From an uncultured Spirochaetales bacterium (GTDB lineage: Bacteria; Spirochaetota; Spirochaetia; Sphaerochaetales; Sphaerochaetaceae): a DNA stretch of 44,343 nucleotides. Below, piece by piece: positions 31,887-39,800 of the stretch. Every line of letters starts with the position of its first letter. The first letter of the stretch is position 1. Both the position numbers and the translations under genes were made by a program. A model generated the notes under the pieces. The model worked only from the letters and a program-made list of their open reading frames with translations, was not told the DNA's origin and did no database searches. The DNA lies in contig CALXOO010000017.1 of assembly GCA_944390045.1 (NCBI GenBank), forward strand, positions 1 through 44,343. The letters run 5' to 3'.

Positions 31887-33041
31887 ATGGAGAAACTGAT
31901 AAACCAAGTTCCCTGTTCAGATCTGGTCAGGAGGGTGCGTCCCCGCACCGAAGACATACGCGGAGCCTACTACCGCGATACGACTGCGATAATCCACTCA
32001 AGTCCTTTCTCGCGTCTCAAGCACAAGACCCAGGTGTTTTTCGCTCCGGCAAACGATCATATCTGCACCCGCATGGAGCATGTGCTGCATGTGGCCTCAA
32101 TTGCCTCCACAATCTGCAGGGCTTTCAGCCTTGACAATGAGCTGGCCTGGGCAATAGGCATGGGCCATGACCTGGGGCACACGCCTTTCGGCCATGTGGG
32201 GGAGAGAATCATAGACTCCCTTTTCGAGGAACGAGGGCTCGGAGGCTTCGAGCACGAAGTCAACTCACTGCGCGTGGTGAGAAGGCTTGCAAACCACGGA
32301 CGCGGACTTAACCTGACCTACGCGGTTCAGGACGGCATAGTGTCCCACTGCGGGGAATCATTCACTCAGTATATCAGGCCGGATTTCAGGCTGAAGGACC
32401 TGGACTCCATCAGGAGCCGCAGCGGACTGGTCCCTGCGACCTGGGAGGCAGTAGCCGTACGCTTCTCGGATTCCATAGCCTATCTGGGCAGGGACTGGGA
32501 GGATGCCCGCAGGCTGGGTCTGCTTGACGATGCCCCTCCCGTTCCAAAAGAGGTAAGCAGCCTCATCGGCTCCACCAACAGCCAGATGATCAACACACTG
32601 GTCCTGGACATAATCGGCAATACGGACCCTGAGCGGGGCATGGGCTTCAGCGATGAGGTCTACGGGGCTGTCGTTGAGATGAAGGACTACAACTACCGGA
32701 ACATCTACCGCAGCGAGATCCTCGCCGGCTACAACCGCTATTTCTCGCGTCTGCTTCGCCTTATTGCAGGCTATCTGGACGAGCTGGTCCAGAAGTACGG
32801 CTTTGACAAAAAGGGCTATGACGAGGAGAAGAACATGCTTGCCGCAGGCTTCTACGCTCATCTGGTGGAGCTGAGGGCCTCTTATGAGGAGAACAAAGAG
32901 GGCCTGGACCGCCTGGTTCTGGATTATGTGGCGGGAATGAGCGACAACTTCGCCCTGGACTGCGCGAACGAGATTCTCAAGCCCGAGCACCTGAACGACA
33001 GGATAGAGCAGAGCCAGAGGGGAAAGTGGTTTGACGCCTAG
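31887..33041 (+). CDS. dgt: Deoxyguanosinetriphosphate triphosphohydrolase (HD domain)
   Basis: This is a 384-residue dNTP triphosphohydrolase that splits dGTP (or other dNTPs) into deoxynucleoside and triphosphate, controlling dNTP pools. The metal-binding HD set is visible: TRMEHVLHV (His), GMGHDLGHTPFGH (His-Asp) and the later Asp in VRFSDSIAYLGRDWEDA. The N-terminal RGAYYRDTTAIIHSSPFSRLKHKTQVF is the family signature, and FEHEVNSLRVV follows the HD pair. The start lacks a ribosome site; a -10-like TAAATT ends 6 nt upstream. The stop overlaps that of the convergent nrdR gene in one CTAG, placing two dNTP-balance genes tail to tail. Confidence 0.92.
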   Translation: MEKLINQVPCSDLVRRVRPRTEDIRGAYYRDTTAIIHSSPFSRLKHKTQVFFAPANDHICTRMEHVLHVASIASTICRAFSLDNELAWAIGMGHDLGHTPFGHVGERIIDSLFEERGLGGFEHEVNSLRVVRRLANHGRGLNLTYAVQDGIVSHCGESFTQYIRPDFRLKDLDSIRSRSGLVPATWEAVAVRFSDSIAYLGRDWEDARRLGLLDDAPPVPKEVSSLIGSTNSQMINTLVLDIIGNTDPERGMGFSDEVYGAVVEMKDYNYRNIYRSEILAGYNRYFSRLLRLIAGYLDELVQKYGFDKKGYDEEKNMLAAGFYAHLVELRASYEENKEGLDRLVLDYVAGMSDNFALDCANEILKPEHLNDRIEQSQRGKWFDA

Positions 33042-33508
33042 TCCTCATCCACGCTGTTGGCGATGTGCTCAATCTCGCTGATGAACTTGCCCAGGTCATT
33101 GAACTGCCGGTAAACGCTGGCAAAGCGGACATAGGCCACCTTTGAGACCTTGTAAAGCTGTCTCAGCGTGGCTTCTCCGATCTCTGTTGAGCTGATGCGC
33201 CTCTCATGCCCGCTCTTCTCGACGACTTCGTCCTCGATCGCGTTGAGCAGCTTCTCGATTGTCCCTGCAGGGATCTTCAGCTTCTCCGTGCTTGTGCGCA
33301 CTCCGCGCTCGACCTTGCGTATGTCGAAGCTCTGCTCGCTGCCGTCCTTCTTGATGACTATTATCGGCTTTTCCTCAATCTTCTCGTAACTTGTGAAACG
33401 GTAACCGCATCTGAGGCACTCGCGCCTCCTGCGGATCGAGGAGCCGTCCTTGTTCTGCCTCGATTCGAGGACCTTGTCGTCATTGGATGAACAGCGTGGA
33501 CATTTCAT
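33038..33508 (-). CDS. nrdR: Transcriptional repressor NrdR
   Basis: This is a 156-residue NrdR, which represses ribonucleotide reductase genes according to bound ATP/dATP. The zinc ribbon MKCPRC...CLRCGYRFTSYE is at the N-terminus, followed by the ATP-cone (KPIIVIKKDGSEQSFDIRKVERGVRTS ... YVRFASVYRQF). The length is normal. The ATG at 33508 begins the conserved MKCPRC; no ribosome site is present, but TATTAT (33516-33521 on minus) ends 7 nt upstream with TTGTAT 17 nt beyond, so a leaderless mRNA is likely in addition to read-through from the DUF1232 gene. Confidence 0.95.
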   Translation of the reverse strand: MKCPRCSSNDDKVLESRQNKDGSSIRRRRECLRCGYRFTSYEKIEEKPIIVIKKDGSEQSFDIRKVERGVRTSTEKLKIPAGTIEKLLNAIEDEVVEKSGHERRISSTEIGEATLRQLYKVSKVAYVRFASVYRQFNDLGKFISEIEHIANSVDED

Positions 33509-33515
33509 AGCTATG

Positions 33516-33544
33516 ATAATAAGCCTGCTTGCGTGTGAATACAA
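33516..33544 (-). promoter_or_regulatory. Promoter of nrdR (leaderless)
   Basis: On minus, TTGTAT (33539-33544), 17 nt, TATTAT (33516-33521), then 7 nt to the ATG at 33508. Confidence 0.55.
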
Positions 33545-33556
33545 GGGAAAAAGACA

Positions 33557-34486
33557 CTATCTGAGCGCATCTGCCAGCTGAAAGAAGGGCAGAAGCAGTA
33601 TCTGTAGTGTGGAAGTGTCTCCTGTTGCCATGATTACGGACTGCCGGAGGATCAGAAAGCAGGCCGCGATCACCAGCTCAACGAGCACGAAGCGCACCAG
33701 GTCGCGCCGCAGGAGTCCGGCTGCATAATCCACCAGCCGGTCCAGCATCTTCCTGTTTTCCTTCATCCCGAACAGACGGAAGAAGCCGTCGGCGAACTTT
33801 TCGGCGAAGGCCAGCCTGTTGTAACGTGTCCTGAAGTAGGCCGCCAGTCCGCCTTTGACAGATCGCTCCCTCCACATCAGAGCGGCGACAGGCAGGGCCC
33901 TGCGTACCGCCATGACAGTCCTGTACAGAGCCCAGATGGCACTTGCCAAGAGCAAGAGGCTGGCAACTGCCGCGCTCGGCAGCGGACCGAAGACCGGGAA
34001 GACCGAGAGCAGGACAGACATGATGAAGATGACCAGGTTGATCAGACTGTTCACGAGTCTTTTGCGGTGCATGCCCTCCAGCTCTGCCCTGACAAGCGGA
34101 TATACATTCTCCTTAATCAGGGTGTCAGCCTTCTTCTCTATTGCCGGTACCGCCTTCGAGGCGAGTTTCCTTACCGCCGTGAAGACATAGGTGATCGCAA
34201 AGGCATCGTCTATTAGACCCGCGAAGGGCAAGACGTCCGGAATCACGTCAAGCGGAAGAATGAGGTAGGCCAGGGCTCCGATGATAAGCGCCTTCTGCTG
34301 GGCAGGACAGTCTGTCCTGAATGTGTTCCACAGGAACAGCACCTTGTCCCAGACTGCTGCGACAGGGCCCCTCTTCATTGAGTCGATTCCCTCTTCGATC
34401 CGTTTCTCGTCCTCATCCGTCGCCGCAGATCCGATTCTCCCGACCCAGTCTATGATTCTTTTCTTCTGTCTGTCCTTGATCTCCAT
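33557..34486 (-). CDS. DUF1232 (YkvA-type) membrane protein
   Basis: This is a 309-residue protein. The DUF1232 signature lies around residues 70-100: KALIIGALAYLILPLDVIPDVLPFAGLIDDAFAITYVFTAV, an amphipathic and membrane-inserting hairpin. Two further hydrophobic segments (LINLVIFIMSVLLSVF and AAVASLLLLASAIWALY) and a C-terminal one (FVLVELVIAACFLILR) follow, making it much longer than the 100-residue YkvA. The function is unknown. The ATG at 34486 lacks a ribosome site; TATTAT (34499-34504 on minus) ends 12 nt upstream, with TTGAAC 17 nt beyond, for a leader of about 6 nt. It lies upstream of nrdR on the same strand. Confidence 0.83.
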   Translation of the reverse strand: MEIKDRQKKRIIDWVGRIGSAATDEDEKRIEEGIDSMKRGPVAAVWDKVLFLWNTFRTDCPAQQKALIIGALAYLILPLDVIPDVLPFAGLIDDAFAITYVFTAVRKLASKAVPAIEKKADTLIKENVYPLVRAELEGMHRKRLVNSLINLVIFIMSVLLSVFPVFGPLPSAAVASLLLLASAIWALYRTVMAVRRALPVAALMWRERSVKGGLAAYFRTRYNRLAFAEKFADGFFRLFGMKENRKMLDRLVDYAAGLLRRDLVRFVLVELVIAACFLILRQSVIMATGDTSTLQILLLPFFQLADALR

Positions 34487-34498
34487 AACAGATGTGAA

Positions 34499-34563
34499 AT
34501 AATACCCGCTGGACTAGTGATGTTCAACATGAGCTTGAGAAAAATAACAGAATGTAGTAAAAA
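34499..34563. promoter_or_regulatory. Back-to-back promoters for the DUF1232 and ACT-domain genes
   Basis: On minus, TTGAAC (34522-34527), 17 nt, TATTAT (34499-34504). On plus, TTGAGA (34535-34540), 17 nt, TAAAAA (34558-34563), ending 6 nt before the ATG at 34570. Both -35 hexamers lie 7 nt apart in the centre. Confidence 0.55.
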
Positions 34564-34569
34564 TAACAT

Positions 34570-35235
34570 ATGAGTGAGTCCATTTCCTCCTGTGTGAAGC
34601 AGGTGATCAACCGTTCCCCCTTCATAAATGAGATGCTCATGCAGCAGATCATCAGCTATTCGAATCTCTCCCGCTTCATCCAGAGCAAGGTCGAGGCCCT
34701 TTACGGAGCTCCGGTCAAGCTTTCCGCAATAGTCATGTCGGTGCGCCGCTATGCCGAGGACCTGATCGCCCGGCAGAAAGAAGGCGGGGTGCGTGAGAAG
34801 ATCGGTTACGAGATCAGCATGAAGACAAATATTCACGACGTGAACCTGGTCCGCTCGGACTCCTTTGTAAGCCGTCTGTCCGGCCTTTACGACAAGGTCA
34901 AGCCGCAGAAGGGAGACTTCCTCAACGTGACAATCGGAAGCCATGAGATTTCGATCGCGGTTTCTGACAAGTTCAAGGGAGCGCTTGATGAGCTGATGGA
35001 AGGGCAGGAGATCCTGCACCGCAAGGACAACATGGTCGCACTGACCATTCTCTTCCAGCCCGGTTTCCTGCAGACACCGGGCATCCTCTATATGGCAACG
35101 CGCAAGCTGGCCTGGGAGAACATAAACCTCACTGAAATCGTCTCCACCATGAACGAGCTGACCTTCGTGATCGCGAGGGAGGACAGCATGAAGGCCTATG
35201 ATGTGCTTGAGTCTTTCTTCGATGAGGAACTGTGA
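34570..35235 (+). CDS. ACT-domain regulatory protein of unknown target
   Basis: This is a 221-residue protein. The N-terminal 60 residues form a helical, helix-turn-helix-like region (VINRSPFINEMLMQQIISYSNLSRFIQSKVEALYG, KLSAIVMSVRRYA). The C-terminal part, from about 130, has the ACT-like pattern: DNMVALTILFQPGFLQTPGILYMATRKLAWENINLTEIVSTMNELTFVIAREDSMKAYDVLESFF. Such proteins are usually read as predicted amino-acid-responsive regulators. The ATG at 34570 has no ribosome site but a promoter -10 ends 6 nt upstream. The stop overlaps the start of the NTPase gene, so the two form a pair; what they regulate is not visible. Confidence 0.72.
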   Translation: MSESISSCVKQVINRSPFINEMLMQQIISYSNLSRFIQSKVEALYGAPVKLSAIVMSVRRYAEDLIARQKEGGVREKIGYEISMKTNIHDVNLVRSDSFVSRLSGLYDKVKPQKGDFLNVTIGSHEISIAVSDKFKGALDELMEGQEILHRKDNMVALTILFQPGFLQTPGILYMATRKLAWENINLTEIVSTMNELTFVIAREDSMKAYDVLESFFDEEL

Positions 35236-35662
35236 GTCCGTGCGCTTCACACTCCTGACCGCACCGCGCGGCGGAGGCAAGTCAAGTACTGTGATGCGCC
35301 TGTATCCAGGGGCCAGGGGCTATGTGACAGTCAAGAGTGACGAGAAGGGCAGCGTGCTCTATCTCAGGGATCTGGAGACCGGACTGGACCGGGAGCTGAT
35401 GCACCGCAGTCCCGGGGGCCCGTACATAGTGAACAAGGCCGTCTTCCGGGAGGCCAACTTGCGTCTGTGCTCCATCATGGATGGTCTTGTCGTGCTTGAT
35501 GAGTGCGGCTGGTTCGAGACAGCGGGCAGAGGCTTCAGGCCTGCGCTGGACCACTTCAGGCAGACGGAAGGCATACAGGCCGTGCTCAGTATCCGGCTTG
35601 ACTGTCTGGACTGGTATCTGGACTATCTCGGCAGGAGCTGCTGCCGGATCACAAGGCTCTGA
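35222..35662 (+). CDS. THEP1-like P-loop NTPase
   Basis: This is a 146-residue protein. The Walker A TAPRGGGKSST lies near the N-terminus; the Walker B region VVLDECGWFETAGRGFRPALDHF corresponds to the DE-x-G-x-x-E motif of THEP1-type nucleoside-triphosphatases; AVLSIR follows as the typical last strand. It lacks the C-terminal arginine stretch of the full-size family and is short. The start is uncertain: ATG at 35222 (14-nt overlap with the ACT gene) or GTG near 35240. It overlaps the convergent inositol-phosphatase-family gene by 14 nt. Substrate and role are unknown; pairing with an ACT protein is unusual. Confidence 0.7.
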   Translation: MRNCESVRFTLLTAPRGGGKSSTVMRLYPGARGYVTVKSDEKGSVLYLRDLETGLDRELMHRSPGGPYIVNKAVFREANLRLCSIMDGLVVLDECGWFETAGRGFRPALDHFRQTEGIQAVLSIRLDCLDWYLDYLGRSCCRITRL

Positions 35663-36458
35663 CCGGCAGACTCTCCATCAGGCTCTCCACGGCCCTGCGG
35701 CTTCCCGCGTACACTTCCATACGGTACTTCTTCTTGCCGTACAGTATCTCATCCGTGTACTCGAACCGGCTCCTGTCAGCATAGACCAGCTCCATGCCGG
35801 CGGCCAGAAGGACAGCGTGGCTAGAGGCCATGTCCCAGACATATGCCGGCTGGTTTATGCAGCCCTGGATGGACGGGAAGACGACGGGTGAGATCAGGTG
35901 CAGGATGCTGCTTCCGAAGGTGCGTACCTTTCCATGAAAGCGGGAGAAGTCAAGTGTGGCCTGATCCGTTGAACCCACAGTGACCTGCTCAACCTCATCC
36001 TTGCCGTCAGCCGGGACAAACTCAGCTCCATCGACCCTGAGCCTCTTTCCGGGACAAAGCGAGACCAGCAGCTCTTCCTGGCCGATGCCGAAGCGCGGGG
36101 CCGCTATGACAGCGCCGACAGGACGTCTCTCGCTGTCCAGTATGCCCAGTGAGACGGCCCAGCAGGGAAGTCCCTGCGAGTAGACATCCGTTCCGTCCAC
36201 CGGGTCAAGAATGAAGGTCCACTGCGAACCTTCAATCCGTCTGACAGGAGTCTCCTCACAGATGTATCCGCACTCCGGAAACAGCTGCCGGATTCTGTCT
36301 TCGACTATCCCAGATATCCTCATGTCTGTCTCAGTCAGCACACTTCCGTCGCTCTTGTACATACGTCTGATGCCGTGCTGTGCCTCGCGTGCCATCCTGG
36401 CACAGCTGACTATTGTTTCTTCAAGCTCCCTGAAGGAGTCTTCTGGAAATGCTGTCAT
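35649..36458 (-). CDS. Inositol monophosphatase-family phosphatase
   Basis: This is a 269-residue Mg-dependent phosphatase of the IMPase/CysQ/FBPase-like superfamily. Motifs are VLTETDMRIS, ICEETPV (metal-binding Glu), FILDPVDGTDVYSQGLPCWAVSLGI (core D-P-x-D-G-T-D) and the C-terminal AYVWDMASSHAVLLAAGME (third metal-binding Asp). The active substrate could be inositol phosphate, 3'-phosphoadenosine 5'-phosphate or a sugar phosphate; the sequence does not decide. It is divergent from mfd with a 39-nt gap. No strong ribosome site precedes the ATG at 36458. Confidence 0.88.
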   Translation of the reverse strand: MTAFPEDSFRELEETIVSCARMAREAQHGIRRMYKSDGSVLTETDMRISGIVEDRIRQLFPECGYICEETPVRRIEGSQWTFILDPVDGTDVYSQGLPCWAVSLGILDSERRPVGAVIAAPRFGIGQEELLVSLCPGKRLRVDGAEFVPADGKDEVEQVTVGSTDQATLDFSRFHGKVRTFGSSILHLISPVVFPSIQGCINQPAYVWDMASSHAVLLAAGMELVYADRSRFEYTDEILYGKKKYRMEVYAGSRRAVESLMESLPVRAL

Positions 36459-36486
36459 TGTCTTTTTTCTTCTTTTAAATTACTGT
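36458..36486 (+). promoter_or_regulatory. Promoter of mfd, overlapping the divergent phosphatase gene start
   Basis: TTGTCT (36458-36463), 17 nt, TACTGT (36481-36486), then 11 nt to the mfd ATG. On minus the same bases read TACAGT (36482-36487), a possible -10 for the phosphatase gene. The match to consensus is modest. Confidence 0.35.
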
Positions 36487-36497
36487 AGGCCATTGTT

Positions 36498-39400
36498 ATG
36501 AGCCAAATCAGCAGTTTGGTAGAATCTTATATCAGGGAAAGTGATGTCTACAAGAGGCTCTCCCCCCGGGGGGAGGTCCGTGTCAACACGCTTGACGGTT
36601 ATCCGCTCAGCCGTGCTGTCCTTCTGTGGCAGCGCAGGCTTCACGGGCGCCTGCTGGTGGTGACAAGCACAGAGGATGTGGCCCGTTCTCTGGTCCAGGA
36701 CCTTGCTGATGCGGATGATGTGCCGGTGGTGCACTTCCCTGCGACGGGAAAGCAGCTTTACTCTCCCTATGGCGGCAGCCCTGGCGAGATGGCGCAGGCC
36801 AGGGCACTTGAGGCCCTTGAGGATCTGAAACAGGGCATCATAGTGACTTCTGTCAGGGCCTTTGCCTCACCGGTGATGAGCCGGGACAGTCTGAGGGAGT
36901 TCTCCCGCAGGATACGCATTCATGACAGGTTCGATCCGTCTTCACTTGCAGATGATCTGTCCCGTGCCGGTTACTACAGGGCTACCAGCTGCTATGAGGT
37001 CGGTACCTTCGCTCTCAAGGGTGAGGTGATGGAGATCTACCCGTATGCCGCTGAATACCCCGTCCGTCTCCATGCGGACTGGGATGAGATAGCCTCCATC
37101 AGCTATTATGATCCGTCGACCCAGCAGACAGTCAGAACAGTCTCCAACATCACGCTGTCCCTGGTCGGTGACAACAGCCGCGTGCAGACGGCTTCCTTTC
37201 TCTCCTGTCTCCATGGCGATGAGTATCCTTTCATCGTAGGCTATGAGCGCTGTGAGACCACCTGGAAAGCGCTTGGAAACGAGGCGCGGGAGCTGTTCAA
37301 GAAGGCCTATCAGGAGGATGCCTGCGCACCAGTTCCGGAAAAACTGCTGACAAGTCCGTTCAGCTACCTGGAGGGCAGGAGCGCGAGGACGGTTGTCTAC
37401 GACATCAGGAACGAGGGAAGCTTCCATTTCGACATCTCGGCCGCACGCAGTTTCTTCGGCAATGTCAAGCTTTTCAAGGAGAACCTTGAGGGCATGCTCG
37501 AGAACGGATGGACTGTCTGCATTGTCGTGCCCACCGTAGTCCAGGAGGAGAGGATGGAGAACATCCTTGCCGGATTCCAGGGGCTGAACATAGTTGTTGC
37601 AGATATCTCGCACGGCTTCTCCATTGACCAGAAGAAGCTTTTTGTGGTCCTTGACCAGGAGATCTTCAACCGCAAGACCGTGCGCCGGCAGGCAGTAGTC
37701 AAACTGGAGAGCCAGGCCATTGACAGTTTCGTGGACCTCAAGGAAGGCGACTATGTCGTCCACGTCAACTACGGAATCGGGCAGTTCGTCAAGATCGAGC
37801 GTGCCAGGACAAGCCGCGCCGAGCGTGACTACATAAAGATACGCTATGCCGGTGATGAGTATCTCTATGTTCCGATAGAGCAGGCCAACCTGGTCCAGAG
37901 ATACATCGGAAACGACGGCAGGGCACCCAGGCTGGACAGCATGGGCGGCAGCGGGTGGACGAAGAAGAAGGAGAGAGCTGTCAAGAAGGCCCAGGAACTT
38001 GCCGGCCAGCTCATCAGCCTCTATGCCCAGAGGGCGAATTCATTCGGTCATCCCTTCAGTCCTGACAATGACTGGCAGGTGCAGTTCGAGGCCTCCTTTC
38101 CCTTTACCGAGACGCCGGATCAGCTGAAGTGTGTCGAGGAGATCAAGCGCGACATGGAAAGCGATCATGTCATGGACCGCCTGGTCTGCGGGGATGTGGG
38201 CTACGGCAAGACTGAGATAGCCTTCAGGGCCGCCTTCAAGGCCGTGATGGGCGGCCGTCAGGTTGCCTTCCTTGCCCCGACGACAATCCTGGCCGAGCAG
38301 CACTGGAGAAAGTTCCAGGAACGTGTGGCGGGCTTTCCTGTCATCAGCGAGCAGCTGTCGCGCATCGTGCCGGCGGCGAAGACGAGGAAGGTGCTGGCAG
38401 ACCTCAAGGAGGGCAGGGTGGACGTCCTCTTCGGCACCCACAAGATCCTCCAGAAGAATGTTGTCTTCAAGAATCTCGGGCTGCTTGTCGTGGACGAGGA
38501 GCAGCGTTTCGGCGTCAAGGACAAGGAGAGGATCAAGCAGCTCAAGGTCAATGTTGACTGCCTGACTCTTTCTGCGACACCGATTCCACGCACTCTTTAC
38601 ATGTCACTGCTGAAGGTCAGGGACATGTCGCTGCTGACCACAGCCCCCAGAGAGCGGCTTCCGGTGCGCACTGTCATCGACAACTACAGCATCAGCAGGG
38701 TGGTCGAGGCCATCAGGAGAGAGCTGGAACGCGGCGGACAGGTCTTCTACCTGCACAACAGGATCAATGATCTTGAGGACATTGCCTACCAGCTTCACTC
38801 CCTCATACCCTCGGCCATTATTGAGAGCGCGCACGGCCAGATGGATCCGGATGAGCTTGAGGACATAATGCACCGCTTCGTCTATGGCGGCATACAGGTG
38901 CTTGTCAGCACCACGATCATCGAGAACGGAATCGACATTCCGAATGTCAACACGATAATAATCGATGACAGCCACCGTTTCGGTCTGGCCCAGCTCTACC
39001 AGCTCCGCGGCCGTGTGGGACGCAGTGACAGACAGGCCTACTGTTATCTGATGTATCCGGATGAGAGCATGCTGAATGATGACGCGATCAAGCGGCTCAA
39101 GGTTCTCAGCGAGCATACGGACCTCGGTTCCGGCTTCAAGGTCGCCATGAAGGACATGGAGATCAGGGGGGCAGGCAACATTCTCGGCCAGGAGCAGTCC
39201 GGACAGCTTGAGGCGGTCGGACTGGATATGTACATGAAGATCCTTGACGAGGAGATCGAGCGCCAGATCCACGGACGCTCTGCAAGAGAAGAGAGAGAGG
39301 TGTATCTGGAGCTGGATTACTCAGGCTTCATTCCGGACAGCTATATCAGCGACCCGTCTCTGAAGTTTGAGATGTACAAGAAAATCTCATCTGTGAAGAC

Positions 39401-39734
39401 GGACTTCGAGTTCGATGCGCTCAAGCAGGAGCTTGAGGACCGCTTCGGCCCGATCCCTGAGGAAGTGGAGAACCTGCTGTGCATCGCCGAGATCAAGATC
39501 ATCTGCCGCCGTCTGGAGATCTATCATCTTTCAGAGAGCCGCGGTCTTGTCCAGCTTGAGTTCAGCCACTTCGCTGCGATCAATCCGGACAAGATCATCA
39601 ACCTGCTGCGTCTCTCGAAGGGGAGGGTTAAGATGGATGCGGCAAGGCCGAACTACATGAAGATGACGACGGATGCGGTGAGCCTGCGTGACAAGGCCGC
39701 CTTCATCCTCGACACGCTCAAGCGGCTTGAGTGA
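36498..39734 (+). CDS. mfd: Transcription-repair coupling factor Mfd
   Basis: This is a 1078-residue Mfd, which removes stalled RNA polymerase and recruits UvrA. The N-terminal UvrB-homology region (residues 1 to about 320) is followed by the RNA-polymerase-interaction domain (LKEGDYVVHVNYGIGQFVKIE, about 410-480), the translocase with Walker A VCGDVGYGKTEIAFRAAFKAV (about residue 566), DEEQRFGVKDKERIKQ, TLSATPIPRTLYMSL, ENGIDIPNVNTIIID, QLRGRVGRSDRQAYCYLMYP, and the C-terminal TRCF domain ending near SLRDKAAF. The length is slightly short of the 1148 of E. coli. There is no ribosome site at the ATG; a near-leaderless mRNA is likely. trmB follows after 66 nt. Confidence 0.96.
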   Translation: MSQISSLVESYIRESDVYKRLSPRGEVRVNTLDGYPLSRAVLLWQRRLHGRLLVVTSTEDVARSLVQDLADADDVPVVHFPATGKQLYSPYGGSPGEMAQARALEALEDLKQGIIVTSVRAFASPVMSRDSLREFSRRIRIHDRFDPSSLADDLSRAGYYRATSCYEVGTFALKGEVMEIYPYAAEYPVRLHADWDEIASISYYDPSTQQTVRTVSNITLSLVGDNSRVQTASFLSCLHGDEYPFIVGYERCETTWKALGNEARELFKKAYQEDACAPVPEKLLTSPFSYLEGRSARTVVYDIRNEGSFHFDISAARSFFGNVKLFKENLEGMLENGWTVCIVVPTVVQEERMENILAGFQGLNIVVADISHGFSIDQKKLFVVLDQEIFNRKTVRRQAVVKLESQAIDSFVDLKEGDYVVHVNYGIGQFVKIERARTSRAERDYIKIRYAGDEYLYVPIEQANLVQRYIGNDGRAPRLDSMGGSGWTKKKERAVKKAQELAGQLISLYAQRANSFGHPFSPDNDWQVQFEASFPFTETPDQLKCVEEIKRDMESDHVMDRLVCGDVGYGKTEIAFRAAFKAVMGGRQVAFLAPTTILAEQHWRKFQERVAGFPVISEQLSRIVPAAKTRKVLADLKEGRVDVLFGTHKILQKNVVFKNLGLLVVDEEQRFGVKDKERIKQLKVNVDCLTLSATPIPRTLYMSLLKVRDMSLLTTAPRERLPVRTVIDNYSISRVVEAIRRELERGGQVFYLHNRINDLEDIAYQLHSLIPSAIIESAHGQMDPDELEDIMHRFVYGGIQVLVSTTIIENGIDIPNVNTIIIDDSHRFGLAQLYQLRGRVGRSDRQAYCYLMYPDESMLNDDAIKRLKVLSEHTDLGSGFKVAMKDMEIRGAGNILGQEQSGQLEAVGLDMYMKILDEEIERQIHGRSAREEREVYLELDYSGFIPDSYISDPSLKFEMYKKISSVKTDFEFDALKQELEDRFGPIPEEVENLLCIAEIKIICRRLEIYHLSESRGLVQLEFSHFAAINPDKIINLLRLSKGRVKMDAARPNYMKMTTDAVSLRDKAAFILDTLKRLE

Positions 39735-39800
39735 CAGACTGCGCCACCCGGCAGGCCGGCGGGTGGAAGAGCTGTTTCGCAAGTGCGGAGGGAGACAGAA

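Noticed and set aside
34450..35280. A 276-codon frame antisense to the ACT gene
   Set aside because: It covers both the ACT gene and the divergent promoters; composition is shadow-like.
36942..37763. A 273-codon frame antisense to mfd
   Set aside because: It lies wholly opposite well-conserved mfd coding sequence, has no ribosome site and shows no family features.
38604..39272. A 222-codon frame antisense to mfd
   Set aside because: Same reason: shadow of a conserved gene in GC-rich DNA.
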